Positions 47,727-58,659 of a DNA stretch of 64,000 bases are shown piece by piece; the first letter of the stretch is position 1; every line of letters begins with the position of its first letter. Made by a program: the position numbers and the translations under genes. The notes beneath the pieces were generated by a model, which was not told the DNA's origin, made no database searches, and worked only from the letters and a program-made list of their open reading frames with translations. The DNA is taken from assembly GCA_001792895.1 (NCBI GenBank), contig MARA01000064.1:78340-142339 (forward strand), written 5' to 3'. This stretch comes from Lentinus brumalis. Lineage: Eukaryota > Basidiomycota > Agaricomycetes > Polyporales > Polyporaceae.

Positions 47727-48431
47727 CGAGGAGCGCTTGACAGTGGCAGGGGCTTGCCGATACCGATGTGGTAGTACCTCGTACGATACTGGTAGATAGC
47801 TACGATAGTGCCTGACTACGGGCCCGGACCTTACTGACGGTTCCTGTCGATCCTGACAGGCGTCGTGACAGAAGAGCGCTTAGGTTACCATATTCGGACA
47901 TCCCATTTCCTACACGGTCGAGCTTTATGTTCGCGCCGCTCTCCCTCGTTTTCTCTGGTCTCTCTTCCCCACCCAAGTCTCACTCATCGAACTCGCGACT
48001 CCCGTCGCAGATACCAGTCGATACAATCTACTATTACCTCACTACTCAGCTCTCTACCGAATACACGAAACCTAGTCAGCTCTACAACGCGACGGCCAAG
48101 GGCTCGACCAGCGACTCTCGAATCCACCGCGAATTCTGAAGGAGCACGAGGCATTAGTCTCCGCTTCGACAGTGGAGCCCACCGCGAGGGGTGGTGTCCT
48201 GAGATAGCTGAGTTTAACGCTCATATCGACTACTGAATACACACAAAGCTCCCGCTCCATCGTTCGCATCTAGAACGCGAAGTCCTACCCACGCTGTCTT
48301 CAAACACGGCACAGTTTTTCCTTCCCCCCTCTCAGCGTGACAAAACCGCTACCACCAACACCACCACTACACAAAGCCTTCTTCCGACTCTGACTTCCTC
48401 GACACCAATCGTCGTCTTCCCCGTCGTCGCC
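47727..48431 (+). other. Leader of the gag gene; possible LTR remnant
   Basis: CT-rich leader (CCTCGTTTTCTCTGGTCTC region) upstream of the gag ATG. No matching direct repeat was found downstream of the protease fragment, so an LTR cannot be delimited. Confidence 0.3.
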
Positions 48432-50692
48432 ATGAACACCACGACGGCACATAGCATGCCGATTCCGGGCACATCCGATGCTCCGAAGTTCGACGGGCAT
48501 TACCTTTCGGACTTCCTCGAGGACCTCGAGCTTCACTTCCAACGCGCCGGCGTCACGGACGAAGATCGGCAAGTTAACTTCATTACCCGTTATAGCACAG
48601 GTAAAATCCGCAAGCAGATTGGGTTTCTGCCCGAGCTGGACCGCTCCAAGAAGAACAAGACATGGGCCGCTGCCAAGGCCGTGCTCACGGAGTTCTATGG
48701 CGACGTTGACAAGCCCCGACCGCTGTCGCTCGCCGAGTTCCAGGCATGGGTGCAGTCGTCCGCGGACAAGCCCGCCTTCGTCTCAAAAGATCAGGTGAAC
48801 AAATATTACGCTGAGTTTATGTCGAGGGGACGTCCGCTGCTCGACAACAAACAGGTGTCAGATAACGACCTCAATTTCTCGTTCATTCAAGGATGTCCGT
48901 CCGACATGAAAGCGGCCCTCCGAGGCCTGATTCCTGAAGCGAATCGCACGCGCGACACGCCGCTGGAAATGAAGAAGACCCTCGCGTTCCTCCGCAGCCT
49001 GGCGAATAAGGACGATCCCACGTACGAAGCTTGGCGCTATGAACAGATCGCGGCAGAAGATACGCTCGTCCCCGCGTTGCCGGACGAACAAGACAGTTCG
49101 AGCGCGAATCGGACGAACACATCTTCTGCTACGACTAGCGGAAAACAACCCGCTAAGTCACCTCATTTCGAAGACGAAATGCGAGAACTGATGAAACAAT
49201 TCTCCGAAATGAAGATCATGTTTGCGCAGGCGCAGACTAACCAGCAGAGCCGTCCACAGCGTTGTGCGATGTGCTCGGCTGTGAATCCGGGACATACGAT
49301 GCGCACCTGCCCAGAAGCGGCCAAGTTGGTCGCGGAAGGCCGCATCCGGCTCGACGCTGGACGCAACCGGTTCGTCCTCACGACGGACAATTCAGAACTC
49401 CCTCGCATTCCCTATGGGTACGAGGGGGGCATTGCGGCTTACTTACGTGCCCAGATGCCAGTCCCTCTGACCACGCATGCCGCTCATGGCGTCGGCCTCG
49501 TATTCGAGAACGGCGCCGTCTTCTCCACGCTCACGAACCCCCGCATGCTCACCCGGCTCTCCGTGGTGGCAAAGAATACGAGAACCGCTTTGACCCGAGG
49601 AAACGCCCAGGCGACAAACCCTCGGCTCGACAGCGGACTCAGGAAAACACGACAGCTCCTGCCCCGCCACCGCCAGCTCTCGCACCCAGATCCGTCGCTC
49701 CACCCGTGCAGCCTCCTCAGCCTACACCTGCCCCTGCTCCGTCTTCCTCGGCTCCGCCATCCATTCCGGAGCCACCCAATGCGATCAACCGCAAGGAAGG
49801 GTGGAAGCAGTCGCAACCGAAAACGAAAGGGAAGGAAGTCCGGTACCAGGAGGACATAGTAATGGGGGATGGCTCGTCACAGCCCAAAGCTAAGCAACCC
49901 GCTCCTATCTCTGGTTACAAGCACGTCACAGATCTCGAGACACAGGTCAACTCGAAGGACGTCTTCACGAAGATCCTCCAGGATGTGCCTGTTACGTTGT
50001 CCCTTGGACAGATCCTCGGCGCGTCCTCCTCTCTTCAAGACCTTGTTCACGAGGCAACGCGGCGCCGTCGAGTGCCGAAGGACACGAGCAGCTCGACATC
50101 GACCATGCACGCCGTCCTCGAGTCTTCTGATGGCCAGGGTGACGGCGTGGAGGTCGCGACTTCATATGTTGCTTCGGCTTCCCTCGACGCCAGCGAGCTC
50201 GGAGTTCTCAACTCGTATGCCGTCCAGGTCTCTCACCTCAACGCATCTGGAATCCCCATCGTCGAGGCAGAGTACGCTACCGGTTCCTCTCATGGCGACT
50301 ACGTACTTGTCCACGACGGACAGCAGGTCTCCCAACAACAACTGGCTTTCTCCACTTTCCCCATCAGCCGTACGAAACACATCCCGTCCATACAAGATCG
50401 CATGTTCGCGATGGCTACCGGTGTCTTCATGCTGAAGGTCAACGATATCCCGTTCCGCTGCATGGTCGACTCGGGTTCGGAGCTCAACGTCGCCCTCCGC
50501 AGCTTCCCCGACGTCACGCGCTTGCCGCTGGACTCGCTGGGCGAGTACTGGAAACTGAAGGGTATCCATGGCGGTGCCGAGAAGCTCGCTGGCTATGTGG
50601 ACCGTGTTCCGTTCCAGATCGGCCGCCACACCTTCGAGCATCATGTCTTTGTCTCCCCGCATGACACTATTGGCGACAGTTACGATCGATGA
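48432..50692 (+). pseudogene. LTR retroelement gag and truncated protease, pol missing
   Basis: Gag starts MNTTTAHSMPIPGTSDAPK, with the capsid-like KFDGHYLSDFLEDLELHFQR ... FIQGCPSDMKAALRGL, and a zinc knuckle of unusual spacing CAMCSAVNPGHTMRTC (CX2CX6HX4C). Around 49560-49585 the coding frame moves by -1: VVAKN in frame one, KEYENRFDPRKRPGDKP in the next. After a Pro-rich linker and EVRYQEDIVMGDG, the aspartic-protease start VFMLKVNDIPFRCMVDSGSE (active-site Asp-Ser-Gly) appears. The frame stops at GDSYDR in the middle of the protease fold, and no reverse transcriptase, RNase H or integrase follows. The frame change may be programmed or a mutation; the loss of pol is certain within this window. 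Confidence 0.8.
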
Positions 50693-51018
50693 GGAACGAA
50701 GAGAATCGTCCTTTATGGGCGACGATTCCAGCCAACTCATGTCACGACTACCTTTGATCGTGGGAATAATGTTCAATCCCCGATAGTGCTCAGTAACAAC
50801 TTACATAAGCCTGGGTAAGAAAGTTTCTTACTGTCGCAGCCCCTGGCATGGGGTTAGGAGTGCACAGCTTAGGGTTCCCTAAACGCTCACGAAGCGCTCA
50901 TGCTCAAGGCCTGATCGCATAGCTCAGACCAGTATGATGCGCACACTTCACAAATACGCAGGATGGTATCGATACACTACTAACTTGTCATACATGCTGG
51001 TACTACAGAGTGAACATT
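50693..51018. other. Intergenic after truncated gag-pro
   Basis: No gene. The retroelement breaks off here. The palindromic GTTAGGAGTGCACAGCTTAG region around 50852 is not a recognised element end. Confidence 0.35.
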
Positions 51019-53866
51019 CTAAAACTTCGGCAGATGCTGCTGGAATACCCTGTCCGTTGCCCTATCCACCATGCCTGCCAAGGTTCTGGCAATCTGTGTC
51101 TGCCGCAAACTTGACCGCCAGTCCGAAGCCTTCATTGGGTGCCCTCTCTCCTCCCGAATCTCTGTCAATCTTTTCTGGAAATAGTCCTCATTGTGCGGGT
51201 TCCATATGTAGGTGTAAAATCCGGCGACATTCCAACTCTCTGGCTTAGGCCACCAGGACAACTCCTCGACAGTAAGGTGCGTATCACCTCGTTCTGTGAA
51301 TTGATCAGTTGTTCTGAAGTATTTGCAGGTGCAATAAAAGTGAGCTCACTGCAGTACCGCTGGTACCTTCCCCAGAGAATGCCAGCCTCGGAGTCCGTCA
51401 TGCCGTTGTCCACATAGGAGATGCCGTTGGACTCGGGGAAGACGTGGACGAGCGTGCTCATGCCACCATGGAGCAAGGGGCCACGCGTACAGATGTTGAT
51501 TGCCCCGTAATACACATCGCCATCCACCGATAGGATCTCCCGGGCGAGCCTCCACAGGATACCGCCTTCAGACAATGCTCCTCGGATCTGGGTGTCGCCG
51601 AGTACGGCCAGGGCGCGGATACGAGCTGCGTGGTAGTCTGACTTCCACATCTTGACTTTGTCCGCACTCTCTCCATAGCGGTACAATACCGGAGCCCTGA
51701 CACGGTTGCGCTGATGTGCTGCTGAAGGCACCGGTATGTCGGCGGTTCGGATGGCCAACACGGTGTGGAATGGGGCACCAATGGACACGCAATGGATGAC
51801 AGCATCTACACTGTTTGCGATGCCGGGGAAGTTTCGGAGTAGGTTGGCCAGGACAATCGGCCTCACTACTAGGGTCCATGGTGCCGGACGGGGATCCTCT
51901 GCATAGCGGACCAGGTACACTGTGTTGCCCGCAGTATCCTTACTACGCCGTACCTGGATCTTATCCTTGATCTGGCTAGTGATCATGAATTGATGCGACG
52001 GGTAGTGCAGGTCCCAGCAATCTTGGGTCGCCGTCCCTGATGCACCATGTGTGATGATCTGGTGCTGCCATGCAGCGTAGACTCGGCGCACGGCGTCGCT
52101 GTGGGTGAGGTCCCTCGGTCTGACCAGACCAAAGAATCGGTGCAGGTACTTGTTCCGTTCATCCTTGTACTCAACTGTTCGGTCTCCAGGGTAGGTCACG
52201 GTCGACACAGAGAGCCCGTAGGTGGTGTAGAGATGGCTGTCGTCGAATAGGACTGGAGACCGGAGTGCGGCTGGATCGATCCGGGGAATGATATCGCGCT
52301 CGATGGAGGTGTACAGCTTGTCATCGTTCTGGTATGTCGGCATGTCTGCTGGCTCCCTGTCGACGTGCTGGCCCGCGTTCGGCAGCTGCGCATCTTGCCA
52401 CATGCAGAGGTCCCATTCATTGAAAACCGCATTGTACACGCAGGTCGAGGGGGGTGCGTCGCCCAGAGGTCTCGATACTGGGACGACAGAGCGAGCACTC
52501 GGTAGTCCAAGTCCTCCCAATCCTGAGGACAGTCTGGCATTACCTTCGGCAGCTTCATCCAGACGAAAACCCGGACCCATGGTGGTGGAACTCCTCCCGC
52601 ATCTGCTGCCCTTTGTCGCCTCTCCCGAGCTTCCCGCTGCACGCGACTTTCCCTGGCAATGATACGATCCGTCATGGTGTTCATTCGTTGACGGAACTGC
52701 TGCACCGACTCGCCGGCAAGCTGGAACTGACCTGCCGGTTTTGTCTGCAGGCGAGCCTCCAACCCGGCGTCGAAAGGATGAGGTTTTCCCTGGCCGTCCC
52801 GACAGAGCAAGTAGACATTCGGAGCTTCTGCACGCGGCGGGCGGAGAATGTGGCTGTTGCGTGGATCTGGGGCAAACTCCGATAGATAGGGCACCCTGTA
52901 CATGTTCAAGGCAATGTCCTCTCTCTTTTCCCAGTGGACGATGACCGGTACACGGGCGCGACGGTAGCACGTCAGGAGCCGCGTCCAAGAGCAGTACTTC
53001 GGGTTCAGAACGACTCCAACTCGGAGGTTGTGGGAGAAGTCGGTGATGACAGAGGACAGGAGGATGTCGATCCAGCACTCTGGAACACCATTATTGCGCA
53101 AGAGAGTCACCCACGTTGGCACGTGTCGTGGCTCGTCGTCGAGTAGGAGGGTGATTGCCATGGAACACCGTGCTGCAAGAACGGCCAAAGCAGTGCGGGA
53201 GTTCCTGATCACCGCCATTGCTGCACCGTAGGTCGCATGCAGGCGTCGGTATCCGCAGTCGGAGGGGTTCTTCCAAAACGTACATCGGTGAAGGACTTTT
53301 GACTCGTCCGTGTTACCGAGCGAGATGAGTAAGTTGCTGATGAGAAGGAGCGCCTTCTCGAGCTGCCACCAGGAGGCGCGTATGTCGTCATGCAAACCGA
53401 AGCGGTGTTTGAACTCGACCGGTGCCAGCCAAGAATTGTCCGCACCAAGGCGTCCGAGCAGGGGATCGTTGACGGGGATAGTGCGGAGTACGAAGCCTAG
53501 TTCCGGTGCAATGAGATTCGCGAATTGCGGCCGTAGAATGTCCTTGTATTGCAGGTTTTCGTCAGGCTGGTAGTGGACCGCACTTGGCAGGTGAATCCTA
53601 TCAGGGACATTGGTGACGGTGAAGATGTCCTCCTTTTGATCAAGGAACGTGTAGAGAAAGTCTCGCCTGTCCAAGTTAGTTGGCTTCTGAGTGGTAGTGG
53701 ATGTCGGTGCATCAGCAGGACTTACCAGTTTGCTGCCATGTTCAATCTGTGGGTGCTTGGCTATGTTAGCAGGCGTGAGCGAGTCGTTTTTGTGAGACCT
53801 ACTGTGCTGGTATTCTTTCAACAAATTGAGTACTCCTACCTTGTGAGCGTGGTGCGAGAGCCGCAC
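51019..53866 (-). pseudogene. Large unknown gene with a C-run frameshift
   Basis: From the 5' side: HKNDSLTPANIAKHPQIEHG, intron, DFLYTFLDQKEDIFTVTNV, RASWWQLEKALLLISNLLIS, VGVVLNPKYCSWTRLLTCY, FVWMKLPKVMPDCPQDWEDL, RDLWATHPP. At a run of six C (52449-52454) the frame changes; the other frame continues STCVYNAVFNEWDLCMW, then LVRPRDLTHSDAVRRVYAAW, LANLLRNFPGIANSVDAVIH, LHGGMSTLVHVFPESNGISY. A GTGAGC intron near 51340 joins in phase 1 to RGDTHLTVEELSWWPKPESW and the end VFQQHLPKF at 51019. About 850 residues. I do not recognise the family. Upstream (53870-54480, minus strand) a string of CAG/GTAAGT-like donors suggests extra small 5' exons reaching the heptad-repeat exon at 54490-54760. Confidence 0.6.
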
Positions 53867-54489
53867 TACAGGGACTTACTTACCTTATGCAGTGGAAGGG
53901 CTATGATTCAGGTTCTTACCGTCCAGTCGAATGCTCAGGATATCGGCGTGCTGATGTTAATTGCGGGTCTTTGATATTCGGTGTAATGATTGAATGTCCT
54001 CAGTGATGGCTGTCGGCCTGAACTTACCTGAATTGGCCTGTTCTGCGCGTGTGGCTCCTGGTGCCAAAGTCATTGTTTGATAGTTGGTACAATGATACGA
54101 ATATCCGTATTATACACATGGCTCTTGATCTAAACTTACCTGTTTTGGTCGGTTCTGGGAGTGCGGCTCCTCGCGCGTTTGTCGTCCTTGGTCTTGCTGG
54201 CTCTTCTGGCCTTTTTGGCAATGAAGATAGACCTACCTATAGCTTTTTGCGTGAACGTACCTGAGCGGATTGTTCGAGAAGCGTAGCTCGTTCGCAGTGT
54301 TGCTTGACTTTGTAATCGTGCATAAACATACCTCCCTCAGATTGCTTTACGCCTACACTTACCTCAGTTCTCGATGACTGAATGTCTTCTCCTGTCCTGC
54401 ACGGTGCTGGACGTGTATTCTCGTGCTATGTATATAGTGTACATGCAATCGGTATGGCTATGCCTGGCTTACGCGCAGCTTGACGGTAC
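53867..54489 (-). other. Probable leader of small exons for the gene at 51019-53866
   Basis: On the minus strand, donor-like sites recur at short spacing: GAG/GTAAGTGTAG (about 54371), CAG/GTACGTTC (54264), ACAG/GTAAGTTTAG (54141), CAG/GTAAGTTC (54026), AAG/GTAAGTAAG (53884) and AAG/GTAGGAG (53840). Such a ladder suits several micro-exons or UTR exons. No single ORF spans it. Confidence 0.4.
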
Positions 54490-54760
54490 TTACCGAATGA
54501 TACCGGTGTTTGCAAGGTCGGAAACAGCGTGTGCGAGGTCGAGACAGCGTCGGCGAAGTCGAAACCAGCGTCGGCGAGGTCGAGCACAGCCTTGGTGAGG
54601 TCGAGCAAAGCGTTCTTGAAGTCGAAGATCGCGTTCGCAAGGTCGAAAACCGTGTCCGCGAGGTCGGAAACCGTGTCCGCGAGGTTGAAAGCAATGTTGG
54701 CGAGGTCGAAGACGGTGTCGTCGAGGTCGTTTACGTCGTCCGGGGGCTTCTACGTGGAGT
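54490..54760 (-). repeat. 21-bp heptad repeat, left arm unit
   Basis: On the minus strand the frame reads heptads DLADTVS, DLADTVF, DLANAIF, DFKNALL, DLTKAVL, DLADAGF, DFADAVS and ends at a good donor (TTCG/GTAAGT near 54501). It looks like an amphipathic coiled coil. The plus strand also reads heptads (VREVENR-like). No ATG lies in frame between the palindrome and the donor, so translation start is unresolved; it may be a leader exon. Confidence 0.5.
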
Positions 54761-55056
54761 CTTGAGGGTGCGTCCGCTCGTAAACGAGGCGGAGGCAGAG
54801 TCGACGATGGTTGGGAGGAAGAGAGAACGGACCGAAGTCCGAGAATTATAGACGTAGACGCCGTGGCTGTGCCAAAAGTTCCCGCGCCCAGACTCAGCGT
54901 CTAATCCGCCGCGTCGGCGCCTAAACACCCAGCGCGGGAAATTTGCACAGCCACGGCGTCTACGTCTATAATTCTCGGACTTCGGTCCGTTCTCTCTTCC
55001 TCCCAACCATCGTCGACTCTGCCTCCGCCTCGTTTACGAGCGGACGCACCCTCAAG
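54761..55056. repeat. Perfect 112-bp inverted repeat with 72-bp spacer
   Basis: Arm 1 (54761-54872) is the exact reverse complement of arm 2 (54945-55056), with an imperfect extension of about 16 bp into the spacer (GCGCGGGAA-type). Each arm carries an outward-pointing TATAATT (plus strand at 54967-54973) followed by a CT-rich initiator-like TTCTCTCTTCCTCCC. Each arm is followed outward by a homologous GCCCCCGGACGACGT and then by 21-bp heptad repeats. Confidence 0.95.
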
Positions 55057-55120
55057 GTACTTCAAGATCAATTCAAGGCCCCCGGACGACGTCTGGCAGG
55101 CCCTCGACAACGACTCAAGG

Positions 55121-55456
55121 CAGCTCGATGACCTCGGAACCCAGCTCGACGGCCTTGGAACCCAGCTCGACGACCTCGGAACCCAGCTCGACGACCTCGG
55201 AACCCAGCTCGACGACCTCGGAACCCAGCTCGACGGCGTCGGAACCCAGCTCGACGGCCTCGGAACCCAGCTCGACGGCCTCGGAACCCAGCTCGACGGC
55301 CTCGGAACCCAGCTCGACGGCGTCCGAACCCAGCTCGACGGCCTCGGAACCCAGCTCGACGACCTCGGAACCCAGCTCGACGGCCTCGGAACCCAGCTCG
55401 ACGGCCTCGGAACCCAGCTCGACGACCTCGGAACCCAGCTCGACGGCCTCGGAACC
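55121..55456 (+). repeat. 21-bp minisatellite, 16 units, heptad-coding
   Basis: Sixteen units of CAGCTCGACGRCCTCGGAACC (with few changes: GTC, TTG and CGTCC variants) plus a degenerate seventeenth unit. One frame reads QLDDLGT/QLDGLGT heptads and continues upstream (DDVWQALDNDSRQ) to the palindrome; the first ATG (55128) instead opens a SEPSSTA heptad frame of 179 codons ending at 55667; the minus strand reads SSWVPRP. Which frame, if any, is used is unclear. Confidence 0.9.
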
Positions 55457-55669
55457 CAGCCCGACATTCCCAGACTGTCTCCAGGAGCCAGCAAGTCGCC
55501 AGCACCGTCAGGAGAGACTCCGAGGCTGGGTGTACGCAGCCGCTGCTCCACACTCGCGCCGTCCGATTGGCAGGACTTGGAAGGCTTACTGTAATAAGTT
55601 ACCATACCATGTACCGACATTTTTCATGTACTGGAATGCACACCAGCAAGGAACTGACTTAACATAGCG

Positions 55670-56526
55670 GGTCGCGGCAACACGTTCACGAAAGCCAAAA
55701 GCAAAGGGGACAAAGGCGCGTTGCCTGGACTATCCGAGGCTTCTCTGTTCCCGGTAAGTCAAAAGCAGAGTCCGCCAGCACCGGCGAAGCTCATTCGCGT
55801 GCTTATCAACGTAGCATACGTCCTCGCCAGGTACGTGGACAAAGTTTTCCTCAATCAATGAGTGCATTATGGTACTTTGCATGTGCCCTTTTGTCAGGAA
55901 CGGTGGTCCTAGGCGGGTGCAACTGTTGTCCCAGCCCCTTGTAGACGCCAGGGCGATGGAAAACGCACCTTGTGAGCCCAAAGATGACGTCAAGAGCCGC
56001 TTTTCCATCGCTCCGGCGCCTAACCAGCTCCGGCGCCTCGGTTTCCCGTCCAGGTCGCCCAATATCTGTTCTCTGAAATGCATCTTTGATAATCATAACG
56101 ATGTCTCAATATACATTTGTTTTATAGGTCCTGCTTATCGCTTGCAGGATACGATCAACGTCGCTGTGATGTAAGGTAAGCCGCAAAACAGCGACGGCTT
56201 ATACCGGCCTTATAAGCAGACCATTCCCTGCATCGTCTTGGCTTGTATTCAGGGCAGGTCTTTCATGTGCACAGACCCCTCTTGCACCCTCCTCTGTATT
56301 CGCCCTCTCCCCTTCTGTGCGCCCGTTTGTACCCGCTACATTGCCCGCAGACGTCCTCCCTCAGGTCGCCCTATCCCGCACGGCAATTTGCTGGTGAGTA
56401 CCGCCAGTTGCGCATATGGAGCCTCCCTTGAGTTTCGACGAAGGCTCCAGAGCTGTGGAGAAAAATTTTGCCATTCCTCGGGCTGCCAGATGTGTAGCTA
56501 ACATATTCTCTTCAGCTTTCTTCCAC
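55670..56526. other. Intergenic before the JBP/TET gene
   Basis: A minus ORF at 55730-56083 (ends VCYVDKHANELRRCWRTLLL) looks weakly coding but has no recognised domain. The palindromic CTTATAAG at about 56211 and a CT-rich stretch at 56270-56340 may be promoter of the gene at 56527. Confidence 0.35.
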
Positions 56527-58640
56527 ATGTCCGACGACGACTATGACGACATGCCTGGGCTCCAGGACGTGCTCGAGGAGGAGACAGAGAGCATCCCTGG
56601 GCTCTCGGACTTGTCTGGGGAGGAGGACGACGACACGCCAGAGCTTTCCGAGGTGTCCAAGCACCGGTACGCCAAGTTCACCATGCCTGCCCTCTCCAAG
56701 GTCTCTCTCCCCAGCCGCGACCCCCGCTTGCCCACTTTCTACGAGTTCAAAGAGCATGCGCAGGTGCCCGCCGCCGTTGTCGCCGCGGTCGCATTTTCGT
56801 CTATGTCCACGACACCTCCGAGGCCGGCAACCTGAAGTACTACGATTTCGCAAAGGACTTGACGTTCCCCGACGGCACTGAGGAGGTGGTGACTGCTGCA
56901 GGTATGTCCCCTTGTCTTTTGATCTTGGTGTCGGTCTCAAGGCCGCGGTTCGAAGGTTTCCTCAAGCTTCGGCCCAGCGACTTTGTCTTTGCGCGCAGCG
57001 CGCATGGTAGCGGTGCTGAGGAGGATGATCACCCGGTCGTGTGGGTTACCGGCAGGTATGTCTCGCATACTGTCCCCAATCCCCTCTCCCCTCATCTCTG
57101 TGCAGCGAGTCGCTCCCTGACGGCCTGGAGACGTCTATCGAGAAGCTTCAGACGGACATCTTGGGACCGGACGAGCTGATCGACGAGGATAAGGCCCGCA
57201 AGGTCGACGGTGTTTGGAAGGGCGGTATTCACTGGGAGCGTAGCGATCACGCGATCAACATCGCGGCTTCTGAGCGTTGCTACACCGTGGCACAGTCCTA
57301 CCAGATCCAGAGGAACTTGACGTCGCCGGCGGTGGGAGCGAAAGTCTACGGGGACCCGACCGATCACCACACCCTTCGTCGCAAGATCATTGAAGTACAT
57401 ACAGATTTGCCTTAAGTAGTATGCTGTGAAATTCACCCCTTTCTTCAGACCGCTGCTCCAGTCGCTCTTGCAAGTCTCCAGCGTGCTCCTGGAGCGTATG
57501 TCGACGTCTTGAGGACGCAGGCCGATGTCAACAACCTCCCGCCGATTGGCCATGAGCAGAACTTCGCATTTCCGACAATGCAGCTCAACATCGCGTCTAC
57601 TAAATCCCATGACGCACTCGCTGGTATGTGATCCCTGTTGCAAATACTGTCTGGTGCTCGCTGACACATCACCAGCCGATCACTTCCAACGGGATCTCGG
57701 TCAGTTTGCAGGCAAGCACGTGGACGAGCACGACTCTGCGGGTGGTTATACCTGCATGATCAGTATGAACCGCTTGTCGGAGACGGACAGCCCGGGTTTC
57801 TTCATGGCGGACATCGGTGTCGCGATTGGTCTGTGGGAGGCGGACGCCTTTGCCTTGGACGTTGACTAGTTACTCATGTGGTTTTCGTACAGAACAACAC
57901 GGTATAATCACAACCTGCTTCTCTGGACTGCACTTCCACGGCGGCTTCCCTCCGACCGCAGCTCCAGGAAAGACCCCAGAGAAGACGTCATATCGGTGTG
58001 TTATCGTATGCTATCCGCCTCGTGCATGCATGGACGGCGACTCTATGATCGGCTTTGGCGCCCTGCCGGAGGGTAAACTGTTCTCATTGTCACCCGAGAT
58101 GATGAACCCAGCGTGAGTCTGACGGACTCACACTGAGTCTTTCAGAGCTGACATGGCATTTTTAGCTACGATTCTCAGAGGTTCTCGACGAACAACGCAA
58201 ATTGGTTGGCAGACGGCTTGCAGCTGACGTCGGAGCAGGCGTTCTTGAACTGGTACTACCGGTCTCTGTGCCAGATGATCTCGTTCTTCACGCGCCAGAT
58301 CCCAAGCACCGCCGGCATCAAGTTCGACGTGGATAAGTTCCGCGACTGCCTCTCCATCGATTCTGGCAGCAATACTCGACTGGAGCCTGACCCTTGGCCA
58401 CTTGCTCCCGGACGTGATGAGAAGACCGCTCGCACTCGCGCTCAAGCGGCGGAACGTTGGGCGGCGCATAAGGCACGCGTCACATCTTTCCTCCGCACGC
58501 CACTCACGTCCTGCACGAGAAAGCCGAGCGGGAGAGAGTTGAGGCTGAGCAGCTTGAGCGCGAGAGGCGGGATAAACGGTCGAAAGGCGGGTCCAAAAAG
58601 GGTACGCAGAAGCCAGGCAAGGCATATAGGTATTACCAGC
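56527..58640 (+). pseudogene. JBP/TET-family 2-oxoglutarate Fe(II) dioxygenase, probably damaged
   Basis: Start MSDDDYDDMPGLQDVLEEE (56527). Then KYYDFAKDLTFPDGTEEVV, GFLKLRPSDFVFARSAHG, LIDEDKARKVDGVWKGGIHW, NNLPPIGHEQNFAFPTMQLN, and the catalytic core: GKHVDEHDSAGGYTCMISMN with the Fe-binding HxD (His 57717, Asp 57723), PGFFMADIGVAIGLW, FSGLHFHGGFPP (distal His at about 57931-57939) and SYRCVIVCYPP (2-oxoglutarate-binding Arg 57993). This HxD...H...R order and the surrounding words match the fungal JBP/TET proteins that oxidise 5-methylcytosine and are reported to travel with KDZ transposons. Most introns fit, but three joints do not: near 56760-56800 (a 57-nt GT..AG intron could rescue it), 57870-57910 and 58440-58510, where a second frame continues HVLHEKAERERVEAEQLERE. 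So decay, or mis-set introns. Confidence 0.7.
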
Positions 58641-58659
58641 TGATACTCTGCTTGTAGGA

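Noticed and set aside
41200..47830. CACTA terminal repeats (TAGTG near 47815 seen alone)
   Set aside because: No matching inverted partner on the left side; a 5-bp motif alone is not evidence.
55121..55456. Regular 21-bp units considered as a CRISPR array
   Set aside because: No spacers; units are directly adjacent, period 21 = 7 codons, eukaryotic context.
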